From the NCBI RefSeq assembly GCF_963662255.1, contig NC_085074.1, positions 1,922,001 through 1,986,000 on the forward strand: DNA of 64,000 bases, read 5' to 3'. The position numbers and the translations under genes are program-made. Positions 46,827 to 59,331 of the stretch are shown piece by piece; the stretch's first letter is position 1, and every line of letters begins with the position of its first letter. Below the pieces are notes generated by a model that saw nothing but the letters and a program-made list of their open reading frames with translations, was not told the origin of the DNA and ran no database searches. Origin of the DNA: Cinclus cinclus. Lineage: Eukaryota > Chordata > Aves > Passeriformes > Cinclidae.

Positions 46827-48239
46827 AGCAAAGTGAACCATCTATAACCAATCTCTTCTAATCCATAATTCTTTAACAAATAGGGACATAAATAGATGAA
46901 AATTAAAAAAAAAACCACAAACAAAAAACAACAGTGATGATTGTAAGTTGTGCCAATGCTCCTTTTCATCCCTTCATCAATGACAAACTGAATTATAGCA
47001 CACAGAAATATCCATTAATTAAAAAAAAAATGCCATGATTAACTCAGGAGAATGGATGAAAATTATTCCATATACAAAATTATAGCCCTAATGTGCAATG
47101 ACAACTCTGTGCTGGATTTTTCAGGAATCAAAAGCAGAATTGTGAATTTGCGTTGTGCTTTCATTTTTTTTTTCAACTCTTTCAGTTCAATTTCCATGGA
47201 AGGTACAAAAGTGATGAACATTGATGAACCTTAGGGATTATATCAATAAGGATAGATAACTAGATAACAAAAGATTTGGTATTCCCATGGATTTTTGTTA
47301 TCTGCAGGCAAACAAAAGAGGGGGAAAAAGGGGGAAAAATTTAAAAAAGGATGCAGGGAGAGAGGTAAAACCCCCCAGCCTGACCCCAGGGTGTCACTGG
47401 GACAGTCCTGTCCCTGTTCAGAGCTCCCCAGGGCCGCTCACACGTTCAGCTCTGAACGCTGATTCCCAGCACATGCTCAGGCTCCAAGCTCTGTTTATTG
47501 GCCTTGCAGCCTCATGTCTCCTCTTCACTTTAATTGTTGCCACGACCTAACAAGCATTTCACGGGGGAAAGAAAAAAAAAAGAAAAAAAAAAGAAAAAAA
47601 AAAAAAAAAGAGCAGCACACTAGAAAGTGTAAAAACTTTCATGTCCTTGTTCTCATAATTTTCTCTCAGTGTTGCACCCCAGGCAAAGAAATTCATTTGG
47701 CTTTACAAGGAATTCTGCTGTAAGTCAAGTGTTATTAAGGGCTTCTTCATATTGTTTATCACGGGAATCTGAGCTGATGTTTCACTGAGCGCTCCTAGGG
47801 AAGCTTGTTTATTAAAAGGTACAAGTGTTCCTGCAGCCCTACAAGCACGGCCCTGACAAGCATTCTGTTCACACAGCTCCAGAATAAATAACTCGAGAGC
47901 CAGGAGAAGCTCGGGCTCTGCCCTGGCTGACAGCAGCTCGTGGCTGCTGTGCTGAGCAATTAGGGACGGAGCCTGATGCTGGGGAGCAGAAGGAAGCTGA
48001 GCCCCACGGTGCCTGCAGGGCTGGGAGCACGCTGATATTTCCTGGCCCCGTTATCCCAGCACCGCTACCTGCAGCAGCAGCAGTGCAGCCGGGGCTCTGA
48101 CGCAGGGCTGGGACGGGGAAATTGCTGGGGCCCAAAATCTTGCTGTGAGAACTTCCTGGTGCTGACAGAAATTCAGCATAAAAGAAAAAAATACCCTGCC
48201 CGTGTGCCTGAGCAATGTGGGAAAGTGCAACAGCACCGC
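46827..48239. other. single-copy DNA, no gene seen
   Basis: A-rich run with single G interruptions at 47572-47610. Positions 47880-48120 are moderately G+C-rich with GCAGCAGCAGCAG near 48072. No gene recognised. Confidence 0.45.
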
Positions 48240-48700
48240 ATCATCAGGTTTACCTGATGTGTGTTGTATTGTTGTTGTTACCTTGGTGTTACCTTGTTGT
48301 TATTATTGTTGTTACCTTGGTGTGTTGTATTTTTTTTTTGTGTTGTATTTTTTTTTGTGTTGTATTTTTTTTGGTGTTATTTCTTTCTTGCCTTATTTCT
48401 TTTCTTTGTTTTTTTTGTGTTGCTTTTTTATTTGTGTACTGTTTCTCTTTTTTTTGTTGTTGTTGTATTTTTTTGGTGGTGTTTCTTGTCTTCTTTTCTT
48501 TTTCTTTTGTTGCATTTTTTGGTATTGTTTCTCTTTCTTTGTGTTGCATATTTTTGGTGTTGTTTCTTTCTTGCCTTGTTTCTTTTTTTTTTTCTTTTTG
48601 TTTTTTTTTTGGTGGTGTTTCTTTCTTGTCTTCTTTTATTTTTCTTTTTTTTGTTGTTGTTGTATTTTGTTGTTGTTGTTGTTGTTGTTTCTTTCTTGCA
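48240..48700. repeat. T-rich GTT/GTGTTGTA low-complexity block
   Basis: About 460 bp of GTT units, T runs and repeated GTGTTGTATTTTTTTT and TGGTGTTGTTTCTTTCTTG words, ending in (GTT)8 and TTTCTTTCTTGCAG. The phrase TTTCTTTCTTGCCTT or TTTCTTTCTTGTCTT recurs several times, so part of it is a diverged tandem. Hydrophobic frames (165-186 codons) are artefacts. Confidence 0.9.
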
Positions 48701-48929
48701 GCTGAATTCAAATCCCTCAAAGTCAGACCAGTGTCATCACCTTGGTTCCTACCCCTGATAACAGCAGCCGAGTGAGGGGCAAAGACCATTCCAAAGGCCC
48801 CAGGAAATGTGGGATTTGCAAGTTCCAGCCTGGTTCTGTAGCCTAGAGCCTATAAATGACCACACCTGTAGCATCACTGGTGACACCTGTGGGATATTTC
48901 AACAACGAGGAGCCTTAAATTGTCCAAAC
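48701..48929. other. single-copy DNA
   Basis: Begins directly after the acceptor-like TTGCAG. No donor-bounded exon found. Confidence 0.45.
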
Positions 48930-49097
48930 CGGCCCTGGCACAGGGTGCCCAGAGAAGCTGTGGCTGTCCCTGGATCCCTGGAAGTGTCCAAGGCCAGGCT
49001 GGAACCACCTGGGATAGTGGAAAGCAGTGGGAATTACCTGAGCTTTTCTGTCCCTTCCAATCCGAACCATTACATGGCTCATGATTCCATAATAACC
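48930..49097 (+). mobile_element. CR1 LINE 3' end
   Basis: CAGGGTGCCCAGAGAAGCTG, CTGGATCCCTGGAAGTGTCC, GGGATAGTGGAAAGC, then TGTCCCTTCCAATCCGAACC and CATGATTCCATAATA. There is a small internal deletion before the end. Confidence 0.85.
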
Positions 49098-49959
49098 GTG
49101 GTTCCTTCCTCTGATTCCAGATTTTAGGCCAGCCTGAACTCCTCCTGTTAAACCCCATTCCCACTCAGGATTTTCCTGACAGGCACAAAAATCTGCAGCT
49201 CCAGCTGGTGCAGTGTCCATTTCCTCTGCTCACATTCCCTGTGATCCTTTCCTGATGGGCTTGTAATGTATTAAAGAAACAATTCCAACTCTCCATAAAA
49301 AAAGGAGCAAGTTTCTCCTGAGTAAAAAGCACATTATTTCATGAGCCAAAAAAGAGAGACAATTTAATCTCCCCAAATTAGCATAACTTCCCTATTATTT
49401 TAGAGACTGCTTGATTAAATTAGCCTGTATCACTTTAAAAGGGATGAGGAATGAATTGTAATGGTAGGGAGTATAAAACTGAAATCCAAAGAATAAAAAC
49501 CTCATAGGGACACATAAAAGTGAAAACACCCAGCATTGCCATGACCAACCAACACTGTGAAATCCCACAGAAGCAGAGGGGATGTCAGGCAAGGGGCACA
49601 AGACCCCGACCCACTGAGATTGTGCTCAGCTGGTGCTGCTGGGACTCTTCTCCGACAGGGATCCCTGAGAACTTGCACAGTGACGGGGTTAACACTTGGA
49701 CTTGATGGTCCTGGATGATCCTACAACTCCATTTCCGGTTTATTTCCTCCCTCTGGGCTCCCTTGTTACCTGCACCAGGTGATTCTGAAGCTCAGTCACT
49801 GCAGTCCCACCACTGGGGAGATTGGTTGGAAAGAGAGGTGTCTTCTAAGAAAGGCAGGAGCCTCTCTTGAAATGGAAAATGTAAACCTCTTCCCTCCAAA
49901 TTATTATAGTTTTGAGATTAGGGGCTGTCAGGCAAAGAAATGGGAATAGGAATAACAGT
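49098..49959. other. single-copy DNA, no gene seen
   Basis: Ordinary sequence. A possible short CR1 end at 49692-49732 (ACTTGGACTTGATGGTCCTG) is too short to list with confidence. Confidence 0.45.
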
Positions 49960-50429
49960 TCTTGACTAGGACAAATTAAAATAGAAACACAGTATTACAA
50001 ATAAACAAACCCAAAGCACTGCCAGAGTCAGAATCCAAGCTGACCCCCGTCAGTCACTCAGGGTGTTGGAGCAGTCCCATTAAAGGGTGGCTGCATCCTC
50101 CTGCAGTGACAGATGTGGTTCTGTTGCAGCAGTGCTCCTGGGGAAGGTGCACTTTTCCTCTGAAGCTCCAGTGATGATGTAGAAGGGTCTGGTTTTCCTC
50201 TGGAATCCAGTGGGAAAAGGCTGCTCTGATGTTCCAAATCTCGGATTTGATCCGGGTAGGAAATGCTCGGCTCCTCCCCCTGGCTGGAGCATCTCCCACT
50301 GGGATGATGGAATTTTCTCAGCCGTGCAGTGGGACTCAGTGGCCCATTAACAGGAGATATCTCCTGGAGGGAGGATGGGTTGTGGAAAGGTGAAGAACAC
50401 TGCCCCGGCTGGTTTAACTGATGGTGATA
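49960..50429 (-). mobile_element. ERV LTR, copy B
   Basis: Same family and orientation as 31690-32161. Positions 50196-50429 read identically to 31928-32161 over 234 bp, while the rest of the LTR (CAGAGTCAGAATCCAAGC, GTGATGATGTAGAAGGGTC) is only related. The right edge may extend to about 50472, where the minus strand could start TGTCTTGGGTAGC. Confidence 0.65.
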
Positions 50430-50741
50430 GAACACACAGCCCTGCTCACATCCTGCACTGCTACCCAAGACAGGAGATACAAGGAGGGGAACTGGGCAGG
50501 ACTGGTGAGGGAGGGCAGAGGGACTGGGGGGCTGAGCTTGTCCCCTCACCGAGCCTTTTCTGAGAAACACCTGAGCGGTGCCACAAGGCAAGGAAGGCAG
50601 AACCTGACGCTAATCAAGAGTTTTTATTGGTGCTTTCATGTGAAAGATGTATAAAATAAGTGTTGAGTACTACACTGCTGTGATTTCTTTACATGGAATA
50701 GGGGACATGAAGCAGGAACTATAATCTAATTTTTGTGTAGA
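50430..50741. other. single-copy DNA, possibly LTR edge
   Basis: The first 40 bp may be the LTR terminus. The rest is unrecognised. Confidence 0.4.
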
Positions 50742-50862
50742 ATTATGGAATATTCTGAGTGGGAAGTGACCCACCAGGATCATCCAGTTCCACTCCTGGC
50801 CCTGCACAGACACTCCAGCAATCCCACCCTAAGCCTGCTGACATAAGTGTGAATTTATTTTT
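50742..50862 (-). mobile_element. CR1 LINE 3' fragment (another subfamily)
   Basis: AATTATGGAATATTCTGAGT, GGGAAGTGACCCACCAGGAT, CATCCAGTTCCACTCCTGGC and CCTGCACAGACACTCCAGCA match antisense CR1 of the type with CTGGCCCTGCACAGGACA. Confidence 0.75.
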
Positions 50863-51604
50863 TCAAATGCACTGAAGCACATACTGGTTTATGGGATTAA
50901 AAAAAGGTTTGTCTACATGGTATAGCACTGGAAATTAGGAATAAACAAAATTTATATGGCAAGAAAGGAATATCTTCCTGCCCAGAAATCACCAGGGTGA
51001 CATCAGACCGATAATTCCCTTTGAAGAAAGAGCCCAGGCTTGGCTCTGTCTAGCTAAACCACACTCAGTGGTGCAAAAAGCCATGAAAATACAAACCCAC
51101 GTGAAAACACAAATACCCATGGATCACAGATACACGTGGAGGGGCAGCAGGAGAGGAGCAGCAATCTCTTCTTCACTTTTAACACACTCTAGCACAAATT
51201 CCAGCACCATTCCCCTGCCCTGCAATACCCCCAGCAAATCCACAACCCATGGATCCCTCTGATCCCCAGAGCTTCAAGGAATGGAGAGAGAAGAGATTTC
51301 CTTGGAGCCAAATTCCTGTCAGGAGCTGTGGTGCTCTGAACATAAAAGATCCAGTAATTTTTGCTGATGTGATCATTATTGCAGGGGCTTAATTGGCCAG
51401 AACTGTCAGTGGCAATTGGTTCCAGTCAGGACTGTGGAGCTGCAGTGCCTCGCTGTGTGTTTGGAATTTCCATTTGTTCCCTCACACCAGATGATGCCAA
51501 ACTGCCTGGAAACTTGGATTTTATTCCATGGTAGCAATTCAAACAGCCAACAAGCAAATCTTGTATAATTGGTGGCTTTAGAGGCTGCAATCTCTTGCCT
51601 TATC
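50863..51604. other. single-copy DNA, no gene seen
   Basis: No repeat or exon recognised. Confidence 0.45.
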
Positions 51605-51745
51605 TTTGTACATATTACAAATATATGTAATATATTTATATATATATAAATACACACATACATATATAAAATACATATAAATATACATAAATATAAATAT
51701 GCATATAATATAATATATATATACACATAAAAATGTATATCTTTG
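51605..51745. repeat. AT-rich TATA/ATACAC low-complexity block
   Basis: Imperfect TATATA, ACACATACATATA and TAAATATA runs. The minus-strand open frame (tyrosine/isoleucine-rich) is an artefact. Confidence 0.9.
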
Positions 51746-54700
51746 TATGTATTACAACTTTTGTGGGTTTTTTCCCTCACTCCTCACTGTGGGAAGTGGT
51801 TCTGATGGGAGCCTGGAATTAGAGTTGCAGTGAACCAGTGGAGATTTGAAAAGCTGAAAATCATTTTCCTTCTGGGATGTTTCACTCTGTGGCTGGACAC
51901 CAAACCTCAGATTCCTGGAGTTCAGCAGGGTGATTCCACCTCAAAAGTTTAATGAAAATGAACAGCAAACTTAAAAACCCAGACATTTCAAAGGGTGGGG
52001 CACTTCAATCCATAAATAGTTTGGGATTCTGGTGTAAAAAGTTGTTTCAAGTATTTTCTAGCCTAGTTAGTTTGGAAAATAATACATGAAATATCAATTC
52101 CATCTTCTTTATTATTTTTAAGACAACGGAACACCAAACACAATTCGGGCTGCAGCACCAGAGGTTGCTCAAACACCTGAGAGAGGCACAATCTTTCCCA
52201 AAAAACCATCCCAGGGTTTAAAAAGCAGTATCAGATGCAGCAAGGGCAATGGCAAAGCTTTGATAAATTCAAATTTGAGTCGTGGGGTTTGACACCTTCA
52301 CCTGGATAAGAACCAAATGGTACCAAACCCTCTGTTCACACTGCACAGTTTTATTTATTTTCCTCTCTTTTTAACAACACGGCATTTTATTATAAGCCAC
52401 TGCACAAGAAAATACATCACAAGTGCAGGAATTGACTTTGTGCTGGAACAAGAAGAAAAAATAAAAGGGGGAGACACAAGCAAAGATCTGTAAGAGCAAA
52501 TAAACCCAGTGCATAAATCACTACAAACCCAGAGTGGAAGAGGCTGCACTTCATAAAATCTGACACTGTCACCTCCAGTCTGCAAAAAAGAGATAAAAAA
52601 CCCCCTGGATGCTAAATTTGCCCTTTACATAGAGTTTGAAAATTATAACATCATAAAATCAGAATAAATCAGTCAAGTTCAGTCCCTGGGACTGTGTTAG
52701 GGATTGTCCATTAGACACTGAGGATTTGGGAGCTGAATTTGTCCTTCATTTAGAGCCTGGACATTTGAACTTCCCACATCTGGAACGTGTTGGACACCTC
52801 TGGTCCCTCACACCACAGAATTCCTGTTCTACAGACCCCACATTAGATTCTAACCCTGGGATGAGATTTATTCCCCCAGGAGCAGTTGTTGGTTTTTTTT
52901 TTGTGTGTGTACTCTTCATCATTTGGCACAAGGAACTTGGAAAAGGCAGTAGGACTTGGAAATCCCTGGGATTTCTACCTCTAGCCAGAGCAACAAAAAG
53001 TAAAGGAAAAAAATCCAGTCCTTGACCATCAGTCAAACTGGAAAATTATTTTTAGTAAATTGTGAAAAGTGCAGACAGCAGGAAGGGAGGGAAGGGATGA
53101 ACACCAAGCCAGGTTTCAGACCTGCCTGAAGGGAATGGCAAATATCCAGGGGGAAATGCAATCATTTGCATAAATTATGGCAATTTGGGTTTGAAGAAGT
53201 TTTTTTCTTTTCCTGTCTCTGTGGCGTTTTACTTTTGGGGGTTTTGTTTGGGTTTCTTTAAGAAAAACAAAACAAAACAAATAAAACAAAACAAAGCAAA
53301 AAGAAAAAGAAGAAAAAAAAGGACTAACACGTTAAATATTGGAAAGAGGAGGGGATTCAACACCAGGACAAGAAATGAAGTTATTTCACTTTTCATTTCA
53401 GCCACCAACCCACAGAAGCCCCAAATTAAACTCAGCTGCTCATTAAATTCCAGTGACCTGCAGATGCATCAGCCTATTGATAAAAATCTACATGGGGGGA
53501 ATTATAATTCAAAACTTTTAGCATGGAAACCTCCCCCTCAGAAATTGAACAAAGTATGGGAGGAAGATGTGAGCTGCACTTCACATTTTGTGCACTGACT
53601 TTCCAGAGGTCAGAGAGGAGTTAATTAGGCCTACAAGGAAAAAAATAAAATAAAATAAAATCCCTCAGGAACTCCTGAAGACCCTGCATTTGGTCTGCCC
53701 AAGCAGCATCATGGCATTTGCATGATTTTTGGGTACAAGTGTTTAAACTCCTCTTTGTGCTCTTGAAATTCTGCTTAGAATGGGACCAAAGTAACTGTGC
53801 TGGACTCTAAAACTTTTGCACAGATAATGCTGGGATTTAATACTAATAAAATAATTAACTGTGTGGGAAAAGCCTTTGAAAAAATAGCAAAATGACAGAA
53901 CTGTTAGAAGATACAGAAGACAGGCAGATGCTCAGTTGAAGCAGTCTGGAAGAGGATTCAACCCAAAAAATCCCCCGCCCAAATCCCCCAAAGCTTGAGG
54001 CATAATCCGACACTTTCAACCCCAATTAAGGACAACTTCTTGAGGATCAGATGTTAAAAAGCACAAAACAAAATGCATTCACTTTTCCTTGCAAACTATT
54101 TTCACCCAAATGTTCATTTTTTTTTCTGCCCTGACAGCAGATAATGGCGGGGAAATGCTCTCTGAATTTGTGAAGCAGGTGACTGTAATGTGGCATAAAC
54201 ATGTTCATTATGCAAATCTGATTGCTTAAATCTTCAGCTGGAGCTCATTTGTTTGGATAAGGCAGAAGATGCTCAGTTCTTCGAGCTTCCTTGGTTTATT
54301 CAGCAGCAGATCTGCTGAGATAATTGTTGATCTTCCCCCCAAGCCATTCACATTGCAGGGAGAGCTCAGTTGTGCTAAGGGAAGGAAAAGTTACCTGGGC
54401 TTGGAGCTTCAATTCCACTGCCTAATTCAGAGGGAGGGGTTGCAATGATAAGAAAAAGAGCAGTGATATTGCAGATATACCTTTGAGATATTCAGAGACG
54501 TTTTCACTTTATTCTTTGAATAACTGATGTTGTGTAGAGAAGGAGCTCGGTTGTTTTGGGAAATTAGAGGGTGGATATTAAATAATTGCAGGTCAGGAGG
54601 ATAAAAGAAAGCAGGAAAAGGGAGGAACTGGAAGGGTTAGCTGGGCAAACACCTCCTCAGGGGCACAGAGAAGCTGATCTTCAGCCCATCACAACACACT

Positions 54701-55140
54701 GCAACAAGTTTTCATCCTCTTGGACTTGTGGAAGATGAACGGTCGCCTCCTCTAAAATAAACACATTTTTATTTTCTTCCAAAATCACAATCTTAAGGCC
54801 ACTGCTGGCAATTCCTTGTGGTCCTGCAAAGCCCCTGTCTGTCCTGCCTGAAACCTGGATGGGTCCATAAAAATTTCCTCTCCTCTCTCCTGTTTTTCTG
54901 TCCTGCTCTGAGGTGCAAGTGGAACCACAGGTGAGGCATCCCCTAAAGGCCATAAATGAAGGCCCTAAAAGCCTGAAACTCAGGGAATTTGAAGGCAAAA
55001 GCAGCTTCCTCTTAAGCCTCAGCCTGGGCAGGGGGCTCAGGAATTCCTTGGGTCCTTTGGGAGTTGCCACACTGCAGACATGGATGTGGATTTGTCGAAA
55101 CATTTCCATGTGTCTGTGTACAACGGCACAATAACAACGG

Positions 55141-55143
<3 letters not shown>
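51746..55143. other. long single-copy stretch, no gene seen
   Basis: Minor repeats: T run and GT at 52906-52924, AAAAC-rich 53262-53325, (AAAAT)4 at 53641-53660. Positions 54121-54360 are repeat-free and contain a perfect octamer ATGCAAAT at 54210-54217. A 142-codon minus-strand frame (54681-55109) shows no domain. Confidence 0.5.
54210..54217 (+). promoter_or_regulatory. octamer (POU-type) motif
   Basis: A perfect ATGCAAAT, the binding site of POU-domain factors such as Oct proteins. A single 8-mer occurs often by chance. It is listed only because it sits in repeat-free DNA (CATTATGCAAATCTG). Confidence 0.25.

Positions 55144-55198
<55 letters not shown>
55144..55198. repeat. (AAT)18 microsatellite
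   Basis: Eighteen uninterrupted AAT/ATA units. The poly-Asn and poly-Ile frames are artefacts. Confidence 0.97.
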
Positions 55199-57784
55199 CT
55201 TCACTCCAGCCCTTCAGGCATTCAGGCAGGTGTTTTTGCCCAGCAGCTGGGAGAATCCAGCTCTGGAATTCTCACCTAAAATCAAGCATCAAACATTTGG
55301 ACATTCCATCCCGCCTCGTCACCTCAGCCTGCCAATACTTGGAATGTAATTCAGAGGGAAGGGAGCCACATTTTCCATTCCTTTCCTTAGCAGACACCTG
55401 TGTTTCAATCAATCACAATTTTTTGATCACAATTTGTGATCAAAATTAAGCTAACTCCTATTCACAAATGAGATTTTAAAAACCCCTCCTGCCTCCCTAG
55501 CATCTGAATTCCCTGGAGAATTTCCTTGGAGGTGATGATGCCTCCCAAGGAACTGCTACATTTCTGTGATAAATCAAACCTGGCATTTTAAGCCAGAATT
55601 AAAACACAGATAATGGACAGAGGGTCAGGAGAGGGACCACGCTTGGAAGAAATTTATTACCCAGGCCAAAGTGAATGGAACAAAACCAGAGCTTAATGGT
55701 CAGATTTGTAAATATTATTATTGCTGTCACTGAAGGCATCGTTAACTTTAGAATATTTGCATAAGGAATTTGAAAACAAAATTTTAATCTAGGAAAAAAA
55801 AAACAGCAGCTACTTTTTATTTTTATCCTGCTCTCCACTTAGTATTTTTGTGCTTATTTAGACACAAAATCCCCAGAGAATTCATCAGGCTATATGGAGA
55901 TTATTTGATAGCCTGACTTCATGTTATTTAATTCCCAGAAGAGAAAACAATTTCCCCAGTAATAACAAGAAAATTGTAATGTGTTCATTTCCTGCCCAGA
56001 TCAGCACCTTGGCTTTTATTCAGGATGTGGCAATCACTGGTATGGTGGCAAAAAAAAGAAATCCCTGCCTGTTGTTCCCTTCCACTTCCAGAACTTTTCG
56101 AGGTGTGTCTATACAGGGATGAAAAGAGGTTTGAGGCTTCTGAAAGGGGAAAGTTTTGATGGTTCCAGGGCTGGTTCCAGACCCCCAGTTTGTCCCAGTA
56201 TGAACCTTTTACTCCAGTCCAAACCCTCTGCTCTGTGCTGGGAGAGGGGAAATTCTCATTTCTCAGCAGAGAAAAGCAGCACTTCCACCCCTTGCTGGAG
56301 CACGGGGAGGGGAGAGTGTTTAAAAATTGTTGTTATTTACTAAATTGTTCATTTTTCTGGCAGTGGGGAGAGCAGAAAGCAGGGAGGGGACTTGGGGTGA
56401 CCCCAGGTAGGGCTGCTGACCTTGGTGGGAGCCCCAGGCTGTGCCAAGGGAGGAAAACACAAACCAGGAACCTGCCCCAAGGTTCTCTATCCCTTCTCCA
56501 GGAGCCCTTTCATCCCAGCAGGTCGCTGGCTCCTGCATTTCACAAATCAGGGCCTCTGGCAAGGATTTGAAGCTCTGTGTTAACTCCAAAAGCCTGTTGT
56601 CAGCAAAAGCTGGGACCAAAAACCCTCTAAAACAAACTGAAACAAGGGAAGAGCTCAGGAAATACACGGGCACTTCTTCAAGATGATCCTGCTGTTATTT
56701 CTGGGGATATTTCTTGTCCAAATTAAGAATATCAGCAAAGGGGAACCTCAGCTCCAGCTCCTGTGTGTGCAGAAGTTTAATGATGAGAGGTGTCACTGCC
56801 TTACTGAACTTTTCCCTGGCACTTGCAGCCATCAAATCCCCCAAAATATCATTTTATTCTCCTCTGAGCACCCATCCACAGCTCTGAAAAAGGGTGAAGA
56901 GTTAAGGCAGCGTTGATGCCAAACAAATCCACTTCCATAAAACCACCTCCTGTCCCAGTCAGAATTAGGAAATTCTATTTAAGAATCTGAAAGTCTTTTC
57001 TGGGCAAATTTGTAACAGGTACTGAGCCTCATTCCAACCCTAATTTTGTCGAAAATTACAATTATTGTGATTCTTGGAATGCTTCAAGGGGAAAAAGCAT
57101 GGGAAATCATCTCCTGCTGTGGCCGGGTGCAAATTTCAAATGTTACACTTCATTTGCAAGGTGGAAACCCCTCGTGCTCTTCCTTCCTCTTTGCTTTTTT
57201 TACCACTTGAAACCCTTGATTCTATTTCTCTTTGGTTTTTGTTTTACTGGAAAGACCAAGCATCTGAACTGAGCTGGTACTTCCAGGTCCTTCAAAAAGC
57301 TTTGCCAGAGGAAAGAAATCAATCAAATTCTCATCTAGAGGGATTTGTTTAATTAAAATCAATAATATTTAATATCCAGTTAAACCTGCTGCCATGAAGT
57401 GGCACCACATGTATAGAACCACCTCCAGATCTTGGCATTTTCTTTTCTTTTTCTACTTACAATATAATTCTGTAGCCTGAAAGTTACTTTTGCAGCAGTG
57501 AAGGAGTTTATTTACATGTAATTCCACATTCTTGGGCAGGTTTAAGTGGAAATTTGGGATTAATGAGAGCCACCAGAGCATGGACTCTGGGGACCAGGGA
57601 CTAGAAAATATTTATTAGTCTTTATTCCCAGGTCATTTCCAGGAAAACCTTAAAGGTTCAGCCAGAGCAAGGCCAGAGCTCCTGCAATTAAAGCCAAATT
57701 CTTGAAAACACAAGTCTAGTTTTGTTTTGTTTTTTTAAAGGATAGATGCATTCAAAATTAATTTCTGACATTTTGTCCTGAAAA
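55199..57784. other. single-copy DNA, no gene seen
   Basis: Open frames of 77-126 codons at 55.98-57.35 kb lack recognisable domains or convincing splice pairs. Near 55415-55445 there is a short inverted repeat (TTTTTGATCACAA / TTTGTGATCAAAA). Confidence 0.45.
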
Positions 57785-57893
57785 AAGGCTGGGTTGGAAA
57801 GGGCTTGGAGCAGGCTGGGATAGGGGAACTGGATGGGATTTAACCAAACCACCTCCAACCCAACCCATCCCAGGATTCTGTGATTCTGAAACA
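57785..57893 (+). mobile_element. CR1 LINE 3' end, internally deleted
   Basis: GGCTTGGAGCAGGCTGGGAT, ACTGGATGGGATTTAACC, CCTCCAACCCAACCCATCCC and GGATTCTGTGATTCTGAA are in sense order. The AGGTGTCCCTGCCCATGGCA portion is missing. Confidence 0.8.
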
Positions 57894-59331
57894 TAAATTG
57901 TAATTTAAACACGTCCTTCATTTCTTAGTTTCAAAGACAGTGTTGAAAAGTGAAAAATATTTTGACAAATTACATTCCAAGTTCCTGATTTTTCTTTGAT
58001 TTACCAAAAACTAAAACCACACCAGGTTTGGACAGGTTTTTTTTTTCACTCAGCTCTGAGTGAGATGCTTCTATTATTGCAAATCCTTCATTAAATAAAA
58101 CAACAGCTCAAATGCCTTAAAAGAGGCCCTTTAAATTTTGTTATTGATTTACAAAGGTGGCAAAAAGGGGGGTCCAGAGGCTGCAAAAAGGAGCCCAGGG
58201 GTAGAAGAACCCTCATCCTGTGCTGGAGGAATTACTGCAAGGGTGGCACAGAGGAAAACAGCTCCGCAGAGATGAGGAACCACAGGATTGTGGTAGAAAA
58301 TAAAATGAACCAAGGACTCTCACTGATCAAACCCCTCATTGGAATGGAAGCATTTGGAGATTACTTTCAGCTTCTGGAAATTACTGCCAATAAACAAATA
58401 TCCAAACAGTGCCTCTGAAGCCATCACAGAACTGTTCACTGGGTTTTTTATGCATCAAGGCAAGAGAAAGAAATAAATTTTTTAAAAAGGCTAAAAAAGG
58501 GGTGAAATATTACCACCAAGTCCTTGAAGGAGTTTCAGCCCACAGGATGCTCTGGCTGCCATGAATAAAGGAGGCTGCAAGGTCTGAGACAAGGTTTCAA
58601 AAGCAGGAGGAAGAGAAAGTGGAAAAGCCAAGATTTATTGGATTCATCCCAACAGCAAGAGGGGCTCTGTTTGCCAAGGTTAGCTGACACCAGCACAAAA
58701 ATGGAATAGCCATAAATTTGTCCCCAGCAAGATCTATTGTCACTTGGAGATGATGAAACCTGGTTTATCATCTGACTTTTAAAATACAGAGCAGGACACG
58801 CTGTTAACAGATAAAATAATACAGCCTCTGAGATTTGAAGAGGGTGCACAAAGCTGGTGTGGATTAAAGTGGAAATAAAGGAGTGTGTGGTTATTGTTTC
58901 TCCTCTTCCTAAAAGGTGTGCAGGAGGCCTGCAGGCCGCCCTATTCCACGGATGGATATAATAATATCCATTATTATGGATGGGATGGAAATCATATTCA
59001 TGACTATTACGTGGGATGGAAATAATCCCACGTAAATCTGCTGATTTGATGCCTGTTAAACCAAGAGTGGGGGGTAGCATTTCCCAAACCCACCCCATGG
59101 CACGTGAATGGTGGGAAGAGGCATTTCAGGAATAGGATCCCTGCTGTATTTCCCTAATGTGCACATGCCAGGCTAAATCTTTTCGTGGCATGGGGTGCAA
59201 GCTCTCTCTGTTTCAGCCTCAGCCCATTTCCATGGATTGCTCTCCACAGGATCCGTGCTGAGAGCTCAGATGTGCTTCAGGAGGGCCAGAAGAATTACAC
59301 CAGCTCTGAAAATCAACAGCCAGAGCACTGG
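57894..59331. other. single-copy DNA with a palindrome cluster
   Basis: A 187-codon minus-strand frame (58535-59098) is the longest non-repeat frame in the window, but it has no recognisable domain and covers the palindromes. No gene called. Confidence 0.45.
58926..59035. repeat. cluster of three short perfect palindromes
   Basis: GGCCTGCAGGCC at 58926-58937, GGATAT-AATA-ATATCC at 58954-58969, and an 11-bp inverted repeat TTACGTGGGAT / ATCCCACGTAA with a 7-nt loop at 59007-59035. Confidence 0.9.

Noticed and set aside
48202..48789. Hydrophobic 165-186-codon frames suggesting a membrane protein
   Set aside because: They are translations of T-rich GTT low-complexity DNA.
49692..49732. Short CR1-like end
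   Set aside because: About 40 bp with several mismatches. Not enough to call.
58535..59098. 187-codon minus-strand frame as a gene
   Set aside because: Longest frame outside repeats, but it has no recognisable domain, no splice support, and a length possible by chance in 64 kb read in six frames.
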